A stretch of 64,000 bases of DNA from Comamonas koreensis (GTDB lineage: Bacteria; Pseudomonadota; Gammaproteobacteria; Burkholderiales; Burkholderiaceae_C). The stretch is from contig NZ_JAJNCT010000004.1 in the NCBI RefSeq assembly GCF_021026195.1, positions 1-64,000 of the forward strand. Reading direction: 5' to 3'. Position numbers and translations under genes: made by a program. Positions 25,953 to 35,975 of this stretch are shown piece after piece. The notes below the pieces were generated by a model that searched no databases, was not told where the DNA came from, and saw nothing but the letters and a program-made list of their open reading frames with translations. Within the stretch, counting starts at the first letter, position 1. Each line of letters starts with the position of its first letter.

Positions 25953-27149
25953 TTAGAACGCGGCAATGCCCAGGATGGCAGCGGCCTTCAGGGCCGTCTC
26001 GCGCACCTGCTCGGGCGTGGCGGCCGTGATGTTCAGGTGGCCCATCTTGCGGCCAGGCTTGGCATCGACCTTGCCGTACAGGTGCAGGTGGCAGCCGGGC
26101 AGGGCCAGCACCTGGTCCCAGGCGGGGGTCTGCGCGCTGGCGCTGTCCTTGAACCACAGGTCGCCCAGCAGGTTCAGCATGATGGCGGCGCTGTGCTGGC
26201 GCGGTTGCACCAGCGGCAGGTTGGCCATGCAGCGCACCTGCAGCTCGAACTGCGACACATCCAGCGCGTTCTGGCTGTAGTGGCCGCTGTTGTGCGGGCG
26301 CGGGGCGATTTCGTTGACGACCAGCTGGCCGCTTTCGAGCACAAAGAACTCCACGCAGAGCACGCCGACATAGTCCAGGCCCTGGGCTACCGACTGGGCC
26401 GCGGCAATGGCCTGCTCGGCCTGCGCGGCGGGCAGGTTGCCGGCATAGACCTCGGTCACCGCCAGAATGCCTTCGCGGTGCAGGTTGCGCTGTACCGGCA
26501 GGTGCACGATATCGCCGTTGCGGCTGCGCGCGACGATGACCGAGCACTCATGCGCCAGCGGCAGCATCTTTTCGAGCACGCAGGCCACTTGCTTGAGCTC
26601 ATTCCAGGCAGCGACCAGCTCTTCGCGGGTCTTGACGCGGATCTGGCCCTTGCCGTCATAGCCCATGCGCGCGGTTTTCAGGATGCCGGGCAGCAGCGCG
26701 TCATTGACGGCGGCCAGTTGCTCGGCGGTCTCGATGACGGCGTAGGGCGCGCAGGGCACGCCACACTTCACGAAATGGGCTTTTTCTGCGGCGCGGTCCT
26801 GGGCGATGGCCACGGAGGCACCTGCGGGCGAGACCGGCAGGCTCTGGGCCAGCTGGTTCAGCGCGGCGGCGGGCACATTCTCGAACTCGGTGGTCACCGC
26901 AGCACACAGGCGCGCCAGCTCGGCCAGGCCTTGCGGGTCTTCATAGCCGCTGCGCACATGGTGGTGGCTGACCAGACCGGCCGGGCTGGTGGCATCTGCA
27001 TCCAGCACGGCAGTGAAATAACCCATCGACTGGGCGGCATGGGCAAACATGCGGCCCAGCTGGCCGCCGCCGAGTACGCCCAAGGTGGCGCCGGGCAAGA
27101 TCACTTGGGCCTGGTGGTGCGCCTGGGCGCTGGGGCTGCTGGTGCTCAT
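25953..27149 (-). CDS. purK: N5-carboxyaminoimidazole ribonucleotide synthase
   Basis: 398 residues, ATP-grasp enzyme of purine synthesis that converts AIR, ATP and bicarbonate to N5-CAIR. The N-terminus [22 protein letters not shown] is typical of PurK, as are [12 protein letters not shown] in the ATP-grasp region and [18 protein letters not shown] in the metal/ATP site. It overlaps purE by four bases (ATGA), so the two are translationally coupled and act in succession. Confidence 0.96.
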   Translation of the reverse strand: MSTSSPSAQAHHQAQVILPGATLGVLGGGQLGRMFAHAAQSMGYFTAVLDADATSPAGLVSHHHVRSGYEDPQGLAELARLCAAVTTEFENVPAAALNQLAQSLPVSPAGASVAIAQDRAAEKAHFVKCGVPCAPYAVIETAEQLAAVNDALLPGILKTARMGYDGKGQIRVKTREELVAAWNELKQVACVLEKMLPLAHECSVIVARSRNGDIVHLPVQRNLHREGILAVTEVYAGNLPAAQAEQAIAAAQSVAQGLDYVGVLCVEFFVLESGQLVVNEIAPRPHNSGHYSQNALDVSQFELQVRCMANLPLVQPRQHSAAIMLNLLGDLWFKDSASAQTPAWDQVLALPGCHLHLYGKVDAKPGRKMGHLNITAATPEQVRETALKAAAILGIAAF

Positions 27150-27640
27150 TCGTTCACCGGCAAGGTCATGTTGCGGGCCGCCTCGGTCTGCTCGGCGCGG
27201 AAGGCGTCGAGCTTGGCGCGCAGCGCAGGGTCTTCATTGGCCAGCATGGCCACGGCAAACAGGGCTGCATTGGCAGCGCCGGCCTGGCCGATGGCAAAGG
27301 TGGCCACCGGCACGCCCTTGGGCATCTGCACGATGGAGTGCAGCGAATCAACGCCTTGCAGGTGGCGGCTGGCCACCGGTACGCCCAGCACGGGCACCGG
27401 GGTTTTAGCGGCTATCATCCCAGGCAGGTGGGCTGCGCCCCCAGCGCCGGCGATGATGGCTTTGAGGCCCCGTTCTACGGCGCTCTCGGCAAAGCGGAAC
27501 ATGTCGTCGGGCATCCGGTGGGCCGAGACCACCTGGGCCTCAAAGGCAATACCGAATTGCTGGAGAATGGCAACTGCGTGCTGCATGGTCTCCCAGTCGC
27601 TGCTGGAGCCCATGACCACGCCAACTTGGATGGGTGTCAT
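27146..27640 (-). CDS. purE: N5-carboxyaminoimidazole ribonucleotide mutase
   Basis: 164 residues from ATG 27640; class I PurE, which converts N5-CAIR to CAIR. Marks are [12 protein letters not shown] at the nucleotide site, [15 protein letters not shown] with the catalytic His, and [26 protein letters not shown]. It is the first gene of the purE-purK-tsaC run. The 112 bases to the divergent thioredoxin-like gene should hold both promoters; no clear PurR-type operator was recognised. Confidence 0.96.
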   Translation of the reverse strand: MTPIQVGVVMGSSSDWETMQHAVAILQQFGIAFEAQVVSAHRMPDDMFRFAESAVERGLKAIIAGAGGAAHLPGMIAAKTPVPVLGVPVASRHLQGVDSLHSIVQMPKGVPVATFAIGQAGAANAALFAVAMLANEDPALRAKLDAFRAEQTEAARNMTLPVNE

Positions 27641-27752
27641 AGTGTGGGTTGGCGGGTGTCTAAGGGCAAGAATGCCGGCCCCGCGCCAGGATGGAACCCG
27701 CCATTTTACTTTTTGCAGTGAAGCTGCCTGATCAACACGGATTTTTAGCGAC

Positions 27753-28709
27753 ATGATCGACGTCACCATTGAGAATTTTGAAGCCGAAGTCATCCAGGCC
27801 TCCATGCAGGTGCCGGTCCTGGTGGACTTCTGGGCACCTTGGTGCGGACCCTGCAAAACCCTGGGCCCCATGCTGGATAAGCTGGAAGTCGACTACGGCG
27901 GCCGCTTCAAGCTGGCCAAGATCGATTCCGACCAGGAGCAGCAGCTGGCCGGCATGTTCGGCATCCGCTCGATCCCGACCTGTGTGCTGATGATCGGCGG
28001 CAAGCCGGTGGACGGCTTCATGGGTGCCCAGCCGGAGGGCAAGCTGCGCGAGTTTCTGGACAAGCACCTGCCCTCCGAGGCCGCGATGGCCGCCGAAGCG
28101 GGCGCCGACGAAGCCCAGCAACTGCTGGATAGCGGCGATGTGCAGGCCGCGCTGCAGATGCTGCAAGAATCGCTGGCGGCCGACCCCAGCAATGACGATG
28201 CCCGTTTTGACTATGCCCGCCTGCTGATCCAGACCGGCGCCGTGACCGAGGCCGAAGCCCAGATTGAGGAGCCGCTCAAGCGCATCCAGCAGCCGCTGCG
28301 CTTTGTGGCGCTCAAGGCCTGGGCCCAGGCGATCCGCTTTGTGCACGAGGACGACCGGGGCGATTGGCCGCTGGAACAGTTCGACGCGGCGATTGCCGCC
28401 AACAAGCGCGATTTTGACACCCGCTTTGCCAAGGCGCAGGCGCTGATGGCCGAAGGCCAGTGGACCGCCAGCATGGATGAGCTGCTGGAGATCATCATGC
28501 GCGACAAAACCTGGAACGACCAGGCCGCACGCAAGCTGTTTGTCGCCATTCTGGAGCTGCTCACTCCCCCCAAACCCAAGGCCAACGATGCCGTGCCCGG
28601 CACCACCGCTGGCGGCATTGCGCTGACCGGCAAGGCCAGCAAGCAGGAAGACGAAGTGGGCGCGCTGCTGAGCAGCTACCGCCGCCGCCTGAGCATGGCG
28701 CTGAACTGA
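27753..28709 (+). CDS. cnoX: CnoX/YbbN-type thioredoxin-fold co-chaperone with TPR region
   Basis: 318 residues. A thioredoxin domain (residues 1-~108) holds the motif WAPWCGPCK, so both active-site cysteines are present, unlike E. coli CnoX, which has lost the redox pair. The cis-Pro loop reads SIPTCVLM. The C-terminal ~200 residues are helical and TPR-like ([20 protein letters not shown] and similar). The family protects proteins under oxidative chlorine stress and hands them to chaperones; versions with CGPC can also reduce disulfides. Divergent from purE. Confidence 0.87.
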   Translation: MIDVTIENFEAEVIQASMQVPVLVDFWAPWCGPCKTLGPMLDKLEVDYGGRFKLAKIDSDQEQQLAGMFGIRSIPTCVLMIGGKPVDGFMGAQPEGKLREFLDKHLPSEAAMAAEAGADEAQQLLDSGDVQAALQMLQESLAADPSNDDARFDYARLLIQTGAVTEAEAQIEEPLKRIQQPLRFVALKAWAQAIRFVHEDDRGDWPLEQFDAAIAANKRDFDTRFAKAQALMAEGQWTASMDELLEIIMRDKTWNDQAARKLFVAILELLTPPKPKANDAVPGTTAGGIALTGKASKQEDEVGALLSSYRRRLSMALN

Positions 28710-28926
28710 GTCGCGGCGACGTTATCGTCGCGCTTCCTGTACAGTCAGACCCTACACCCCGTTGCAACTGCAAAACAGGGGTATCGTGGTTTGCACCTAT
28801 ACTGATAGCAGCAAAGCGGCGATGGGTGCGCGCAGGTGCCCATTTTGAGCGTCAATAGGCCCTAAATTACGGTCTTTGGCGCTTGGGGCGCATGGGGCGT
28901 GCCGCTACCGCAGGAGAATCAACACC

Positions 28927-29898
28927 ATGGGATTGTGGCAAAAACTGTTTGGCTGGCTGAACCCTTCTGCGCCAACGGCTGCCCCCGCTGAAACCCCGAG
29001 CCCGCACCCCGCTGCGGCCACAGGCGCCGCGCCGCATGACCCCGTGCGCGGCACGCGCGAACCGGCGTTTGACCCGACAGCCGAGCTGGCAGCGCCCGTG
29101 GTTACTCCCAACGCTGGCGATGTGCCGGTAGCAGTTGCCGCTCAGCCTGCAGTTGAAGCCGCGCCCAGTCCCCAGGCCGATCTTTTCGAGGCCGCAGCCG
29201 CCCGCGACGCTGAAATCCCCCCCGCCATTGCCGATCCCGCCCTGCGCGAAGCGCTGTCTGCCTATGCCGGCATGGCCTGGGACCGCCAGCTTGATTTTGC
29301 CGAGAAGGTCGGCGACCGGGCCTGGTCGGCCGACACCGCCCAAGGCCTGATTGCCTTTGGCGATGACCTGCGCTTTCGCATGCAGGTGCTGGGCTCCTAC
29401 TCCTTCCAATCGGGCACCTGGCTGTGGATCTGGGCCCATACCCAGGCCGAGGTGGCACCCGCCTTTACCGAAGTCGCACGCCAGCTGCAAGGCTTTGGCG
29501 CTGCGAAGAACCTGGAGCTCTTCACCCAGCCACGCACCGCGCTGCGCCAGGAAGACCTGCATGTAATCGGCCTGATCGCTGCAGGCGCCGACAACAGCGC
29601 CGGCTACTATCTGGGCAACTATGGCGAAGGCATCTTGCTGGCGCTGATCGATCCCGACCATGGCCTGCCCAGCACGGCGCCCAAGCCCGAGCGTGTGCCG
29701 ACCGTCGTGTCACAGCTGATCAGCGATTTTGAGCTCGACCACCGCGTGCTGCTGCAGCACTACCTGCCCGCCAAGGGCTTCAGCGTGCAGGAGACCGGCT
29801 CACGCATCACCGGCCAGCACGGCGCAAACCGCATCGTTGCCGATCTGGACAGCCTGGGCCGCATCAGCGCCATCTCCGGCAGCCTCGGGCCGGTTTGA
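28927..29898 (+). CDS. DUF6882-family cytoplasmic protein of unknown function
   Basis: 323 residues from ATG 28927 (GGAG about ten bases upstream). The first ~110 residues are a low-complexity linker rich in Ala and Pro after a short hydrophobic start (WQKLFGWLN). The conserved part begins at YAGMAWDRQLDFAEKVGDRAW and includes GSYSFQSGTWLWIWAHTQ, the pattern I associate with DUF6882. No signal peptide or catalytic motif is evident. Convergent with the next gene; their stop codons abut (29898 and 29899). Function unknown. Confidence 0.72.
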   Translation: MGLWQKLFGWLNPSAPTAAPAETPSPHPAAATGAAPHDPVRGTREPAFDPTAELAAPVVTPNAGDVPVAVAAQPAVEAAPSPQADLFEAAAARDAEIPPAIADPALREALSAYAGMAWDRQLDFAEKVGDRAWSADTAQGLIAFGDDLRFRMQVLGSYSFQSGTWLWIWAHTQAEVAPAFTEVARQLQGFGAAKNLELFTQPRTALRQEDLHVIGLIAAGADNSAGYYLGNYGEGILLALIDPDHGLPSTAPKPERVPTVVSQLISDFELDHRVLLQHYLPAKGFSVQETGSRITGQHGANRIVADLDSLGRISAISGSLGPV

Positions 29899-30315
29899 TC
29901 AGAAGCGGTAGTCCAGCGTCTTGCCTGGAGTGCCAGCTGGCGCTACCTCGACACTCTGGCTGACTGCCTTGCCGCCATCGGCGCTGGCCTTGACGGTGTA
30001 GCGTCCGCTGTCCAGACGCAGCAGGCACACGGGGCCCTGGGCCTGGAACTGCGCGACTTCCGTGCCCTTCTCCGACTCGATCACGACCTGGATCTTCGCC
30101 AGATAGTCGCCTGTCTTGGTCGCAAACAGCAGAGACAGCGGATAGTCCTTCATCGCCGCGCGCATGGCTGTCGACTCGTCAATGCCAATGCCGCCGCAGA
30201 CATACTGGACATCGCCAGCCTTCTGCAGCGCCGGTTGCTGGGCCTGCACCGCAGTGGCAGACAGCAGGGCGGCGCAAAGCAGGGCAGCGTTCAGTGTGGT
30301 GATGGGGTTTTTCAA
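29899..30315 (-). CDS. Small exported protein of unknown function
   Basis: 138 residues with a Sec signal peptide (cleavage near VQA-QQP). The mature protein begins with a YVCGGIGIDESTAM segment and then shows alternating strands (VCLLRLDSGRYTVKASADGGKAVSQSVEV) that look like a carboxypeptidase-regulatory-like beta sandwich. Two cysteines could form a disulfide. A periplasmic role is likely, but no function can be assigned. Confidence 0.75.
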   Translation of the reverse strand: MKNPITTLNAALLCAALLSATAVQAQQPALQKAGDVQYVCGGIGIDESTAMRAAMKDYPLSLLFATKTGDYLAKIQVVIESEKGTEVAQFQAQGPVCLLRLDSGRYTVKASADGGKAVSQSVEVAPAGTPGKTLDYRF

Positions 30316-30439
30316 GGCAATCCTTTGCAGTAGTGGCTCTGCCTTGACTGTGCGCCTGCGCCGCTGGGTTGCCTGTCAGCCAACGGCGGACATCGCAGTA
30401 CGCAGCGGACGCGGCCTGCACCACACCCAGCCGTGCAGC

Positions 30440-31945
30440 CTAGAACCTGGGCAGGTCCGGATGCGACAGCTTGCCAGCGCGCACCAGCATCTTGCCGTAC
30501 TCGGCGCAGCGGTTCAGGGTCGGGATCACCTTGCCCGGGTTGAGCGTTCCCTGCGGATCAAAGGCCGCTTTCAGGGCCAGCATCTGCGCGTTTTCCTCGG
30601 CCGAGAACTGCACGCACATGCTGTTGAGCTTTTCTACGCCCACGCCATGCTCGCCAGTCACCGTGCCGCCCATGGCAACGCTGGTCTCCAGAATGTCGGC
30701 GCCAAACAGCTCGCAGCGGTGCAGTTGGTCGGGGTCGTTGGCATCAAACAGGATCAGCGGGTGCAGATTGCCGTCGCCCGCATGGAACACATTGGCGCAG
30801 CGCAGCTGGTACTTTTTCTCCATCTGCTGGATGGCGAGCAGGATATCGGCCAGGCGCTTGCGCGGAATGGTCGAGTCCATGCACATGTAGTCCGGACTCA
30901 TCCGGCCGCTGGCGGGGAAGGCGTTCTTGCGGCCGCTCCAGAAGCGCAGGCGCTCTTCTTCATCCTGGCTGATGCTGATCGCAGTGGCGCCGGCTGCGCG
31001 CAGCACCTGGCTCATGTGGGCGATCTCCTCGGCCACTTCTTCGGGCGTGCCATCGCTCTCGCAGAGCAAGATGGCCTCGGCGCTCAGGTCATAGCCGGCA
31101 TGCACAAAGTCCTCGACGGCGGCGGTCATCGGCTTGTCCATCATCTCCAGCCCGGCCGGGATGATGCCGGCGGCAATCACCGCTGCCACCGCATCACCGG
31201 CCTTGCGCACATCGTCAAAGCTGGCCATGATGCAGCGCGCCAGCTGGGGTTTGGGCACCAGCTTGACGGTGATTTCGGTGGCCACGGCCAGCATGCCTTC
31301 GCTGCCGATCACGGCGGCCAGCAGGTCGTAACCCGGCACATCGAGCGCCTGGCTGCCAAACTCGATGGGCTCGCCTTCCACGGTGAAGCCCTTGATCTGC
31401 AGCACGTTGTGCACCGTCAAGCCGTATTTGAGGCAGTGCACCCCGCCCGAATTCTCGGCAATATTGCCGCCAATGGTGCAGGCGATCTGGCTCGATGGGT
31501 CGGGCGCGTAATAGAGGCCGTAGGGCGCCGCTGCATCGCTGATGGCCAGGTTGCGCACGCCGCATTGCACCACGGCCGTGCAGGCGGCCGGGTCAATGTG
31601 CAGGATCTGGTTGAAGCGGGCCATCGACAAGGTCACGCCCAGCGCAATCGGCAGCGCGCTGCCGGACAGGCCAGTACCGGCACCGCGCGCCACCACGGGT
31701 ACCTGCAGCGCATGGCAGGCCTGCAGCACCGCCTGCACCTGGGCATAGGTCTCGGGCAGCGCCACCACCAGCGGGCGCTGGCGGTAGGCGGTCAGGCCAT
31801 CGCATTCATAGGGGGTGGTGTCCTCGTCATGCCATAGCAGGCAGTCGTCGGGCAGCAGCTTGCGCAGGGCGGCCACGACTTCGCGCTGGCGTTCTGCGCG
31901 CTCGGTGGTGGCCGGTGGGGGCGTGGGGAGGTCAACCTGGCTCAT
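30440..31945 (-). CDS. glcD: FAD-linked oxidase, GlcD/D-lactate dehydrogenase family
   Basis: 501 residues from ATG 31945. PCMH-type FAD domain (about 45-225) with PVVARGAGTGLSGSALP and DPSSQIACTIGGNIAENSGG, followed by the C-terminal oxidase domain ending FDPQGTLNPGKVIP. Oxidises a 2-hydroxy acid, probably glycolate or D-lactate, passing electrons to the respiratory chain. The metal-site segment NVFHAGDGNLHPLILFD and the GEHGVGVEKL motif are both present. No glcE or glcF partner is adjacent in the window, so it may act alone like other family members in Burkholderiales. The symbol marks family, not proven substrate. Confidence 0.87.
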   Translation of the reverse strand: MSQVDLPTPPPATTERAERQREVVAALRKLLPDDCLLWHDEDTTPYECDGLTAYRQRPLVVALPETYAQVQAVLQACHALQVPVVARGAGTGLSGSALPIALGVTLSMARFNQILHIDPAACTAVVQCGVRNLAISDAAAPYGLYYAPDPSSQIACTIGGNIAENSGGVHCLKYGLTVHNVLQIKGFTVEGEPIEFGSQALDVPGYDLLAAVIGSEGMLAVATEITVKLVPKPQLARCIMASFDDVRKAGDAVAAVIAAGIIPAGLEMMDKPMTAAVEDFVHAGYDLSAEAILLCESDGTPEEVAEEIAHMSQVLRAAGATAISISQDEEERLRFWSGRKNAFPASGRMSPDYMCMDSTIPRKRLADILLAIQQMEKKYQLRCANVFHAGDGNLHPLILFDANDPDQLHRCELFGADILETSVAMGGTVTGEHGVGVEKLNSMCVQFSAEENAQMLALKAAFDPQGTLNPGKVIPTLNRCAEYGKMLVRAGKLSHPDLPRF

Positions 31946-32020
31946 GCCCACACTGTAGCAAGTTGCCAAGCCTTCCCAGGTCACCGGGGCAACCGCCTGC
32001 TGGCAGGCCCCGGTGCTGGA

Positions 32021-32866
32021 TCAGCGGAAGATGACGGTCTTGTGGCCGTTCATCAGCACGCGGTGCTCGCTGTGCCACTTCACCGCGCGGGCCAGCACCT
32101 GGCTCTCGGTGTCCTGGCCACGGGCGGTCAGGTCTTCCACGGTGTCGGTGTGGTAGGCGCGGGCCACGTCCTGCTCGATGATCGGGCCTTCGTCGAGGTC
32201 GGCCGTCACATAGTGGGCGGTGGCGCCGATCAGCTTCACGCCCCGATCATGGGCCTGGTAGTAGGGCTTGGCACCCTTGAAGCTGGGCAAGAAGCTGTGG
32301 TGGATGTTGATCGCTCGGCCCGACAGCTTGCTGCACAGGTCGTTGGACAGCACCTGCATATAGCGCGCCAGCACAACCAGCTCGGCGCCTTCGGCCTCGA
32401 TGATCTCGAACTGCTTGGCCTCGGCCTGGGCCTTGGTCGCTGCCGTCACCGGGATGTGGTGGAAGGGGATGTTGTAGCTGGCCGCCAGCTGGTAGAAGTC
32501 GCGGTGGTTGCTGACGATGGCGCGGATGTCGATCGGCAGCAAGCCTTCCTTCCAGCGGAACAGCAGGTCGTTGAGGCAGTGGCCCTGGCGGCTGACCATG
32601 ATGACGGTCTTGATCTTTTCTTCGGCCGCATGCAGGCGCCAGTGCATCTCGAAAGGCTTGGCAAAAGCATCCAGATCCTCGCGCAGCTGGCTGGGGTCTC
32701 CTTCGCTGGCAAAGCGCACGCGCATGAAAAACAGGCCAGTGGCCGGATCGTTGAACTGGGCGGCTTCTTCAATATTGCTGCCGTGCTCCAGCAGAAATCC
32801 GGATACCGCGTGGACCAGTCCCCGGCGATCAGGGCACGAGAGAGTGAGGATGTAAGCGTTGGTCAT
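32021..32866 (-). CDS. purU: Formyltetrahydrofolate deformylase
   Basis: 281 residues. An N-terminal ACT domain (LTLSCPDRRGLVHAVSGFLLEHGSNIEE) is followed by a formyltransferase-type hydrolase domain with SNHRDFY, INIHHSFLPSFKGAKPYYQA and TAHYVTADLDEGPIIEQD, which carry the conserved Asn, His and Asp. It hydrolyses 10-formyl-THF to formate and THF, balancing one-carbon pools. It reads away from nrdJ, with 542 bases of control region between them. Confidence 0.95.
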   Translation of the reverse strand: MTNAYILTLSCPDRRGLVHAVSGFLLEHGSNIEEAAQFNDPATGLFFMRVRFASEGDPSQLREDLDAFAKPFEMHWRLHAAEEKIKTVIMVSRQGHCLNDLLFRWKEGLLPIDIRAIVSNHRDFYQLAASYNIPFHHIPVTAATKAQAEAKQFEIIEAEGAELVVLARYMQVLSNDLCSKLSGRAINIHHSFLPSFKGAKPYYQAHDRGVKLIGATAHYVTADLDEGPIIEQDVARAYHTDTVEDLTARGQDTESQVLARAVKWHSEHRVLMNGHKTVIFR

Positions 32867-33408
32867 AACCTGCCATTGTCGCAGCCTTGGCTAAGGGAGT
32901 TCCCCAGTCGGGGTTTGGTGTTTTGACTGGGTAGAATTGAGTTGCGACTTTGTAAATAAACGTCAAGATTATAAATTTATTGTTCTGTCATCCAGCGGTC
33001 TTTCAGGCAGATTCCCGCCCCGGAAAACCGCTGCAAATCAAAGACATCGACCAGAACCCGTGCTGCTTCGGATGTGGCCATAAATAAGCGCTTCCTCGCT
33101 TCCCAGGCATTGGCAGCGCAGCATTTCGGCGCTCGGACCGAGCGGATATGCAGCCACACCACAAGGGTGGTTTCGTGGTTTCCATGTTCGGCAATTGGGG
33201 GTAGATTGGCACATGGTCTCCAAACCCAAGTGCGTTTGGATCGGCCTATCGATTTCACCAAACTGCCGCCCTGACCCTGGGCATGCCCGAGCCCCCATGC
33301 CCCGCCGCATGGCGCCGGGGTGCGGGTCGTCTGGCGCCAGTGCTGCCCCAGTGGCAGCCCATCGCCGCGATCTGCTTGCATACGACCGTTTTTTTGAGGA
33401 TTTAACAG
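32867..33408 (+). promoter_or_regulatory. Long purU-nrdJ intergenic region with a structured nrdJ leader
   Basis: 542 bases without a credible gene. The purU-proximal end is AT-rich and probably holds promoters. The last ~190 bases can fold. TCCAAAC (33219-33225) pairs with GTTTGGA (33234-33240). GGTCGT (33325-33330) pairs with ACGACC (33382-33387) and encloses a perfect hairpin, GCTGCC (33342-33347) with GGCAGC (33353-33358). A T7 run (33389-33395) follows directly, then GAGG and the nrdJ ATG. This looks like a cis-acting RNA with a terminator or ribosome-site switch. A leader RNA motif has been described for nrdJ genes; whether this is that motif needs a covariance search. Confidence 0.55.
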
Positions 33409-35874
33409 ATGAAACGCGACCACATCACCCCATCTCCCCAGGCCCTGGCTGCCCAGGCACCGCAGGCCATCAGCCTGGATGTGCTCAAGGAGAAGTACTT
33501 CAAGGGTGATGAGTCCAGTATCGAGGACCTGTACAGCCGCGTCGCACGCGCGCTGGCCTCGGTGGAAAAGCCCGAGCTGCAGGCCGAATGGGAAGCCAAG
33601 TTCTACGCCAACCTGCATGCCGGTGCGATTGGCGCGGGCCGCATCATGTCGGCCGCGGGTACCGACATCCAGGCCACCTTGATCAACTGCTTTGTGCAGC
33701 CGGTGGGCGACTGCATCCAGGGCTTTGACGATGAAGGCTATCCCGGCATTTACGAGGCGCTGCGCGAGGCCGCAGAGACCATGCGGCGCGGTGGTGGCGT
33801 GGGTTATGACTTCTCGCGCATCCGCCCCCGGGGGGCGGAGGTCAAGGGCACGGCTTCGATGGCCTCGGGCCCTTGCAGCTATATCAATGTGTTTGACCAG
33901 AGCTGCTCCACGGTGGAATCGGCCGGCGCACGCCGGGGCGCGCAAATGGGTGTGCTGCGCATCGACCACCCCGATGTGATGGAGTTCATCACCGCCAAGC
34001 GCACGCCAGGCCGCTGGAACAACTTCAATGTGTCGGTGGGCGTGCCCGATGCCTTCATGCAGGCGGTGGTGGACGATGCCGACTGGCAGCTGGTACACAG
34101 CGGCAAGCCCAATGCCAAGCTGCGCGCCGAAGGCGCTGTGCAGCGCGAGGACGGCAAGTGGATCTACAAGACCGTGCGTGCCCGGGCGATGTGGGACACG
34201 ATCATGACCTCGACCTATGATTTCGCGGAGCCGGGCATCCTGTTCCTCGACCATATCAACGACGACAACAACCTGCGTTACTGCGAGCGCATTGCCGCCA
34301 CCAACCCGTGTGGCGAGCAGCCGCTGCCGTCGTATGGCTGCTGCGATCTGGGCCCCATCATCCTGACCCGCTTTGTGCGCAACCCCTTTGGATTTGGCGG
34401 GCTGCCGAGCTTTGATTTCGAGAGCTTCGAGCAGGTGGTGGCCACCCAGGTGCGCGCGCTCGACAACGTGCTGGATGCTACCTTCTGGCCGCTGGAGCAG
34501 CAGCGTGAGGAATCGGCCGCCAAGCGCCGTATCGGCGTGGGCTTTACCGGCATGGGCAATGCCTTGACGATGCTGACCCTGCGCTACTCCGACCAGGAAG
34601 GCCGCGACATGGCCAAGCGTATTGCCGAATGCATGCGCGATGCCTCCTACCGCGCCTCGGTCGGCCTGGCCCAGGAGAAGGGCGCTTTCCCCAAGTTCGA
34701 TGCCAAGGGCTATCTGGCCAAGGGCACCTTTGCCAGCCGCTTGCCCCAGGACATCCAGGACGACATCAAAAAGCACGGTATTCGCAACAGCCACCTGCTG
34801 TCGATTGCGCCCACCGGCACCGTCTCGCTGGCCTTTGCCGACAATGCCTCCAACGGCATCGAGCCGGCTTTCTCCTGGACCTACACCCGCAACAAACGCG
34901 AGGCCGATGGCAGCAAGAGCCAGTACCAGGTCGAAGACCACAGCTGGCGCCTGTACCGCGAGCTGGGCGGCGATGTGGAGCAGCTGCCTGCCTACTTTGT
35001 CTCGGCGCTGGAGATGTCGGCCACCGAGCACCTGGCGATGATGGAGACCGTGCAGCCCTATGTGGACACCGCCATCTCCAAGACGGTGAACATCCCCGCC
35101 GACTACCCCTATGAGGACTTCAAGAACCTCTACCTGCAGGCCTGGCGCGGCAACCTGAAGGGCCTGGCCACCTACCGCCCCAACAGCATTCTGGGTGCGG
35201 TGCTGGAGACCACGCCCGCTGCCAAGCCCGAGGCAGCCGCTGCTGACAAGGCCCCCGCAGCTGCCGTGGTGGACCCGATGAAACTGGTGATCGAGCGCCG
35301 CCCCGAGGGCGAGCTCAGCGCCGTGGCCGACAAGGTCGAGTACTGGACGCAGGAAGGCCAGCAGCGCCTCTACATCATCGTCTCCTTCCTGCCGGTGCCC
35401 AGCGCCGATGGCAAGAGCATGGTGGACCGCGCGGTGGAGTTCTTCATGCCCGTGGGCCAGAGCGGCGAGTCGCAGCAGTGGATCACCTCCAGCATGCGCC
35501 TGCTGTCGCTGGCCGCGCGCGGTGGGTTCCTGGAGCGTGCGCTGGCCGACATGCGCAAGGTCGCCTGGGACCGGGGCCCCGTGCGCCTGGGCACCTACCA
35601 GCGTGCCGATGGCACCCATGTGCCGATGTGGCATGACTCGGAAGTGGCCGCCATCGCCTATGCGGTGCAGCAGATCCTGGAGCGCCGCCGCCAGCAGAAC
35701 CTGCCGGGCATCAGCAGCCCCACCCTGACCCCTGCGGTGTCCGCACCAGTGGTGAGCCAGGGCCTGCAGACCATGGCCGGCAAAAAATGCAACGAGTGCG
35801 GCGCCCATGCAGTGATCCGCAAGGATGGCTGCGAGTACTGCACCGCCTGCGGCGCTGTCGGTGCCTGCGGTTAA
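33409..35874 (+). CDS. nrdJ: Adenosylcobalamin-dependent (class II) ribonucleotide reductase
   Basis: 821 residues. Reduces ribonucleotides to deoxyribonucleotides using a B12-derived radical, so it works with or without oxygen. The active-site segment ATNPCGEQPLPSYGCCDLG holds Asn299, Cys301 and Glu303. GGGVGYDFSRIRPRG and LINCFVQPVGDC are typical of the barrel core, and IAPTGTVSLAFADNASNGIEP is also present. A low-complexity Ala/Lys/Pro linker (about 600-620) separates a C-terminal domain ending in a zinc-binding CNECG and CEYCTACG set (about 790-821). GAGG lies nine bases before the ATG. Confidence 0.96.
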   Translation: MKRDHITPSPQALAAQAPQAISLDVLKEKYFKGDESSIEDLYSRVARALASVEKPELQAEWEAKFYANLHAGAIGAGRIMSAAGTDIQATLINCFVQPVGDCIQGFDDEGYPGIYEALREAAETMRRGGGVGYDFSRIRPRGAEVKGTASMASGPCSYINVFDQSCSTVESAGARRGAQMGVLRIDHPDVMEFITAKRTPGRWNNFNVSVGVPDAFMQAVVDDADWQLVHSGKPNAKLRAEGAVQREDGKWIYKTVRARAMWDTIMTSTYDFAEPGILFLDHINDDNNLRYCERIAATNPCGEQPLPSYGCCDLGPIILTRFVRNPFGFGGLPSFDFESFEQVVATQVRALDNVLDATFWPLEQQREESAAKRRIGVGFTGMGNALTMLTLRYSDQEGRDMAKRIAECMRDASYRASVGLAQEKGAFPKFDAKGYLAKGTFASRLPQDIQDDIKKHGIRNSHLLSIAPTGTVSLAFADNASNGIEPAFSWTYTRNKREADGSKSQYQVEDHSWRLYRELGGDVEQLPAYFVSALEMSATEHLAMMETVQPYVDTAISKTVNIPADYPYEDFKNLYLQAWRGNLKGLATYRPNSILGAVLETTPAAKPEAAAADKAPAAAVVDPMKLVIERRPEGELSAVADKVEYWTQEGQQRLYIIVSFLPVPSADGKSMVDRAVEFFMPVGQSGESQQWITSSMRLLSLAARGGFLERALADMRKVAWDRGPVRLGTYQRADGTHVPMWHDSEVAAIAYAVQQILERRRQQNLPGISSPTLTPAVSAPVVSQGLQTMAGKKCNECGAHAVIRKDGCEYCTACGAVGACG

Positions 35875-35912
35875 TGCTGCGCTGGCGCTGAACCCGGCCT
35901 TCAGCCGTTAAG

Positions 35913-35955
35913 AAAAACAGACGCCCGTGTCGCAAGACCGGGCGTTCGTGTTTTT
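35913..35955. terminator. Bidirectional intrinsic terminator between nrdJ and fsr
   Basis: ACGCCCG (35921-35927) pairs with CGGGCGT (35939-35945) over an 11-base loop, flanked by A5 on the left and T5 on the right. It lies between convergent genes. Confidence 0.82.
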
Positions 35956-35975
35956 CAGGGCCTCTCAGACCAGCA

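Noticed and set aside
28711-28735. Hairpin GCGACG-TTAT-CGTCGC after the CnoX-like gene as a terminator
   Set aside because: Only a 6-bp stem and no T-run follows; could be incidental.
33320-33400. Cobalamin riboswitch before the B12-dependent reductase
   Set aside because: The conserved B12-box was not found; only short GCCAGTG/CAGTGGC matches that belong to the local hairpin.
32977-35808. Very long minus-strand open frame (943 codons) opposite nrdJ
   Set aside because: It mirrors nrdJ in antisense; GC-rich codon bias opens such frames. Translation is rich in His, Arg and Gly with no domain.
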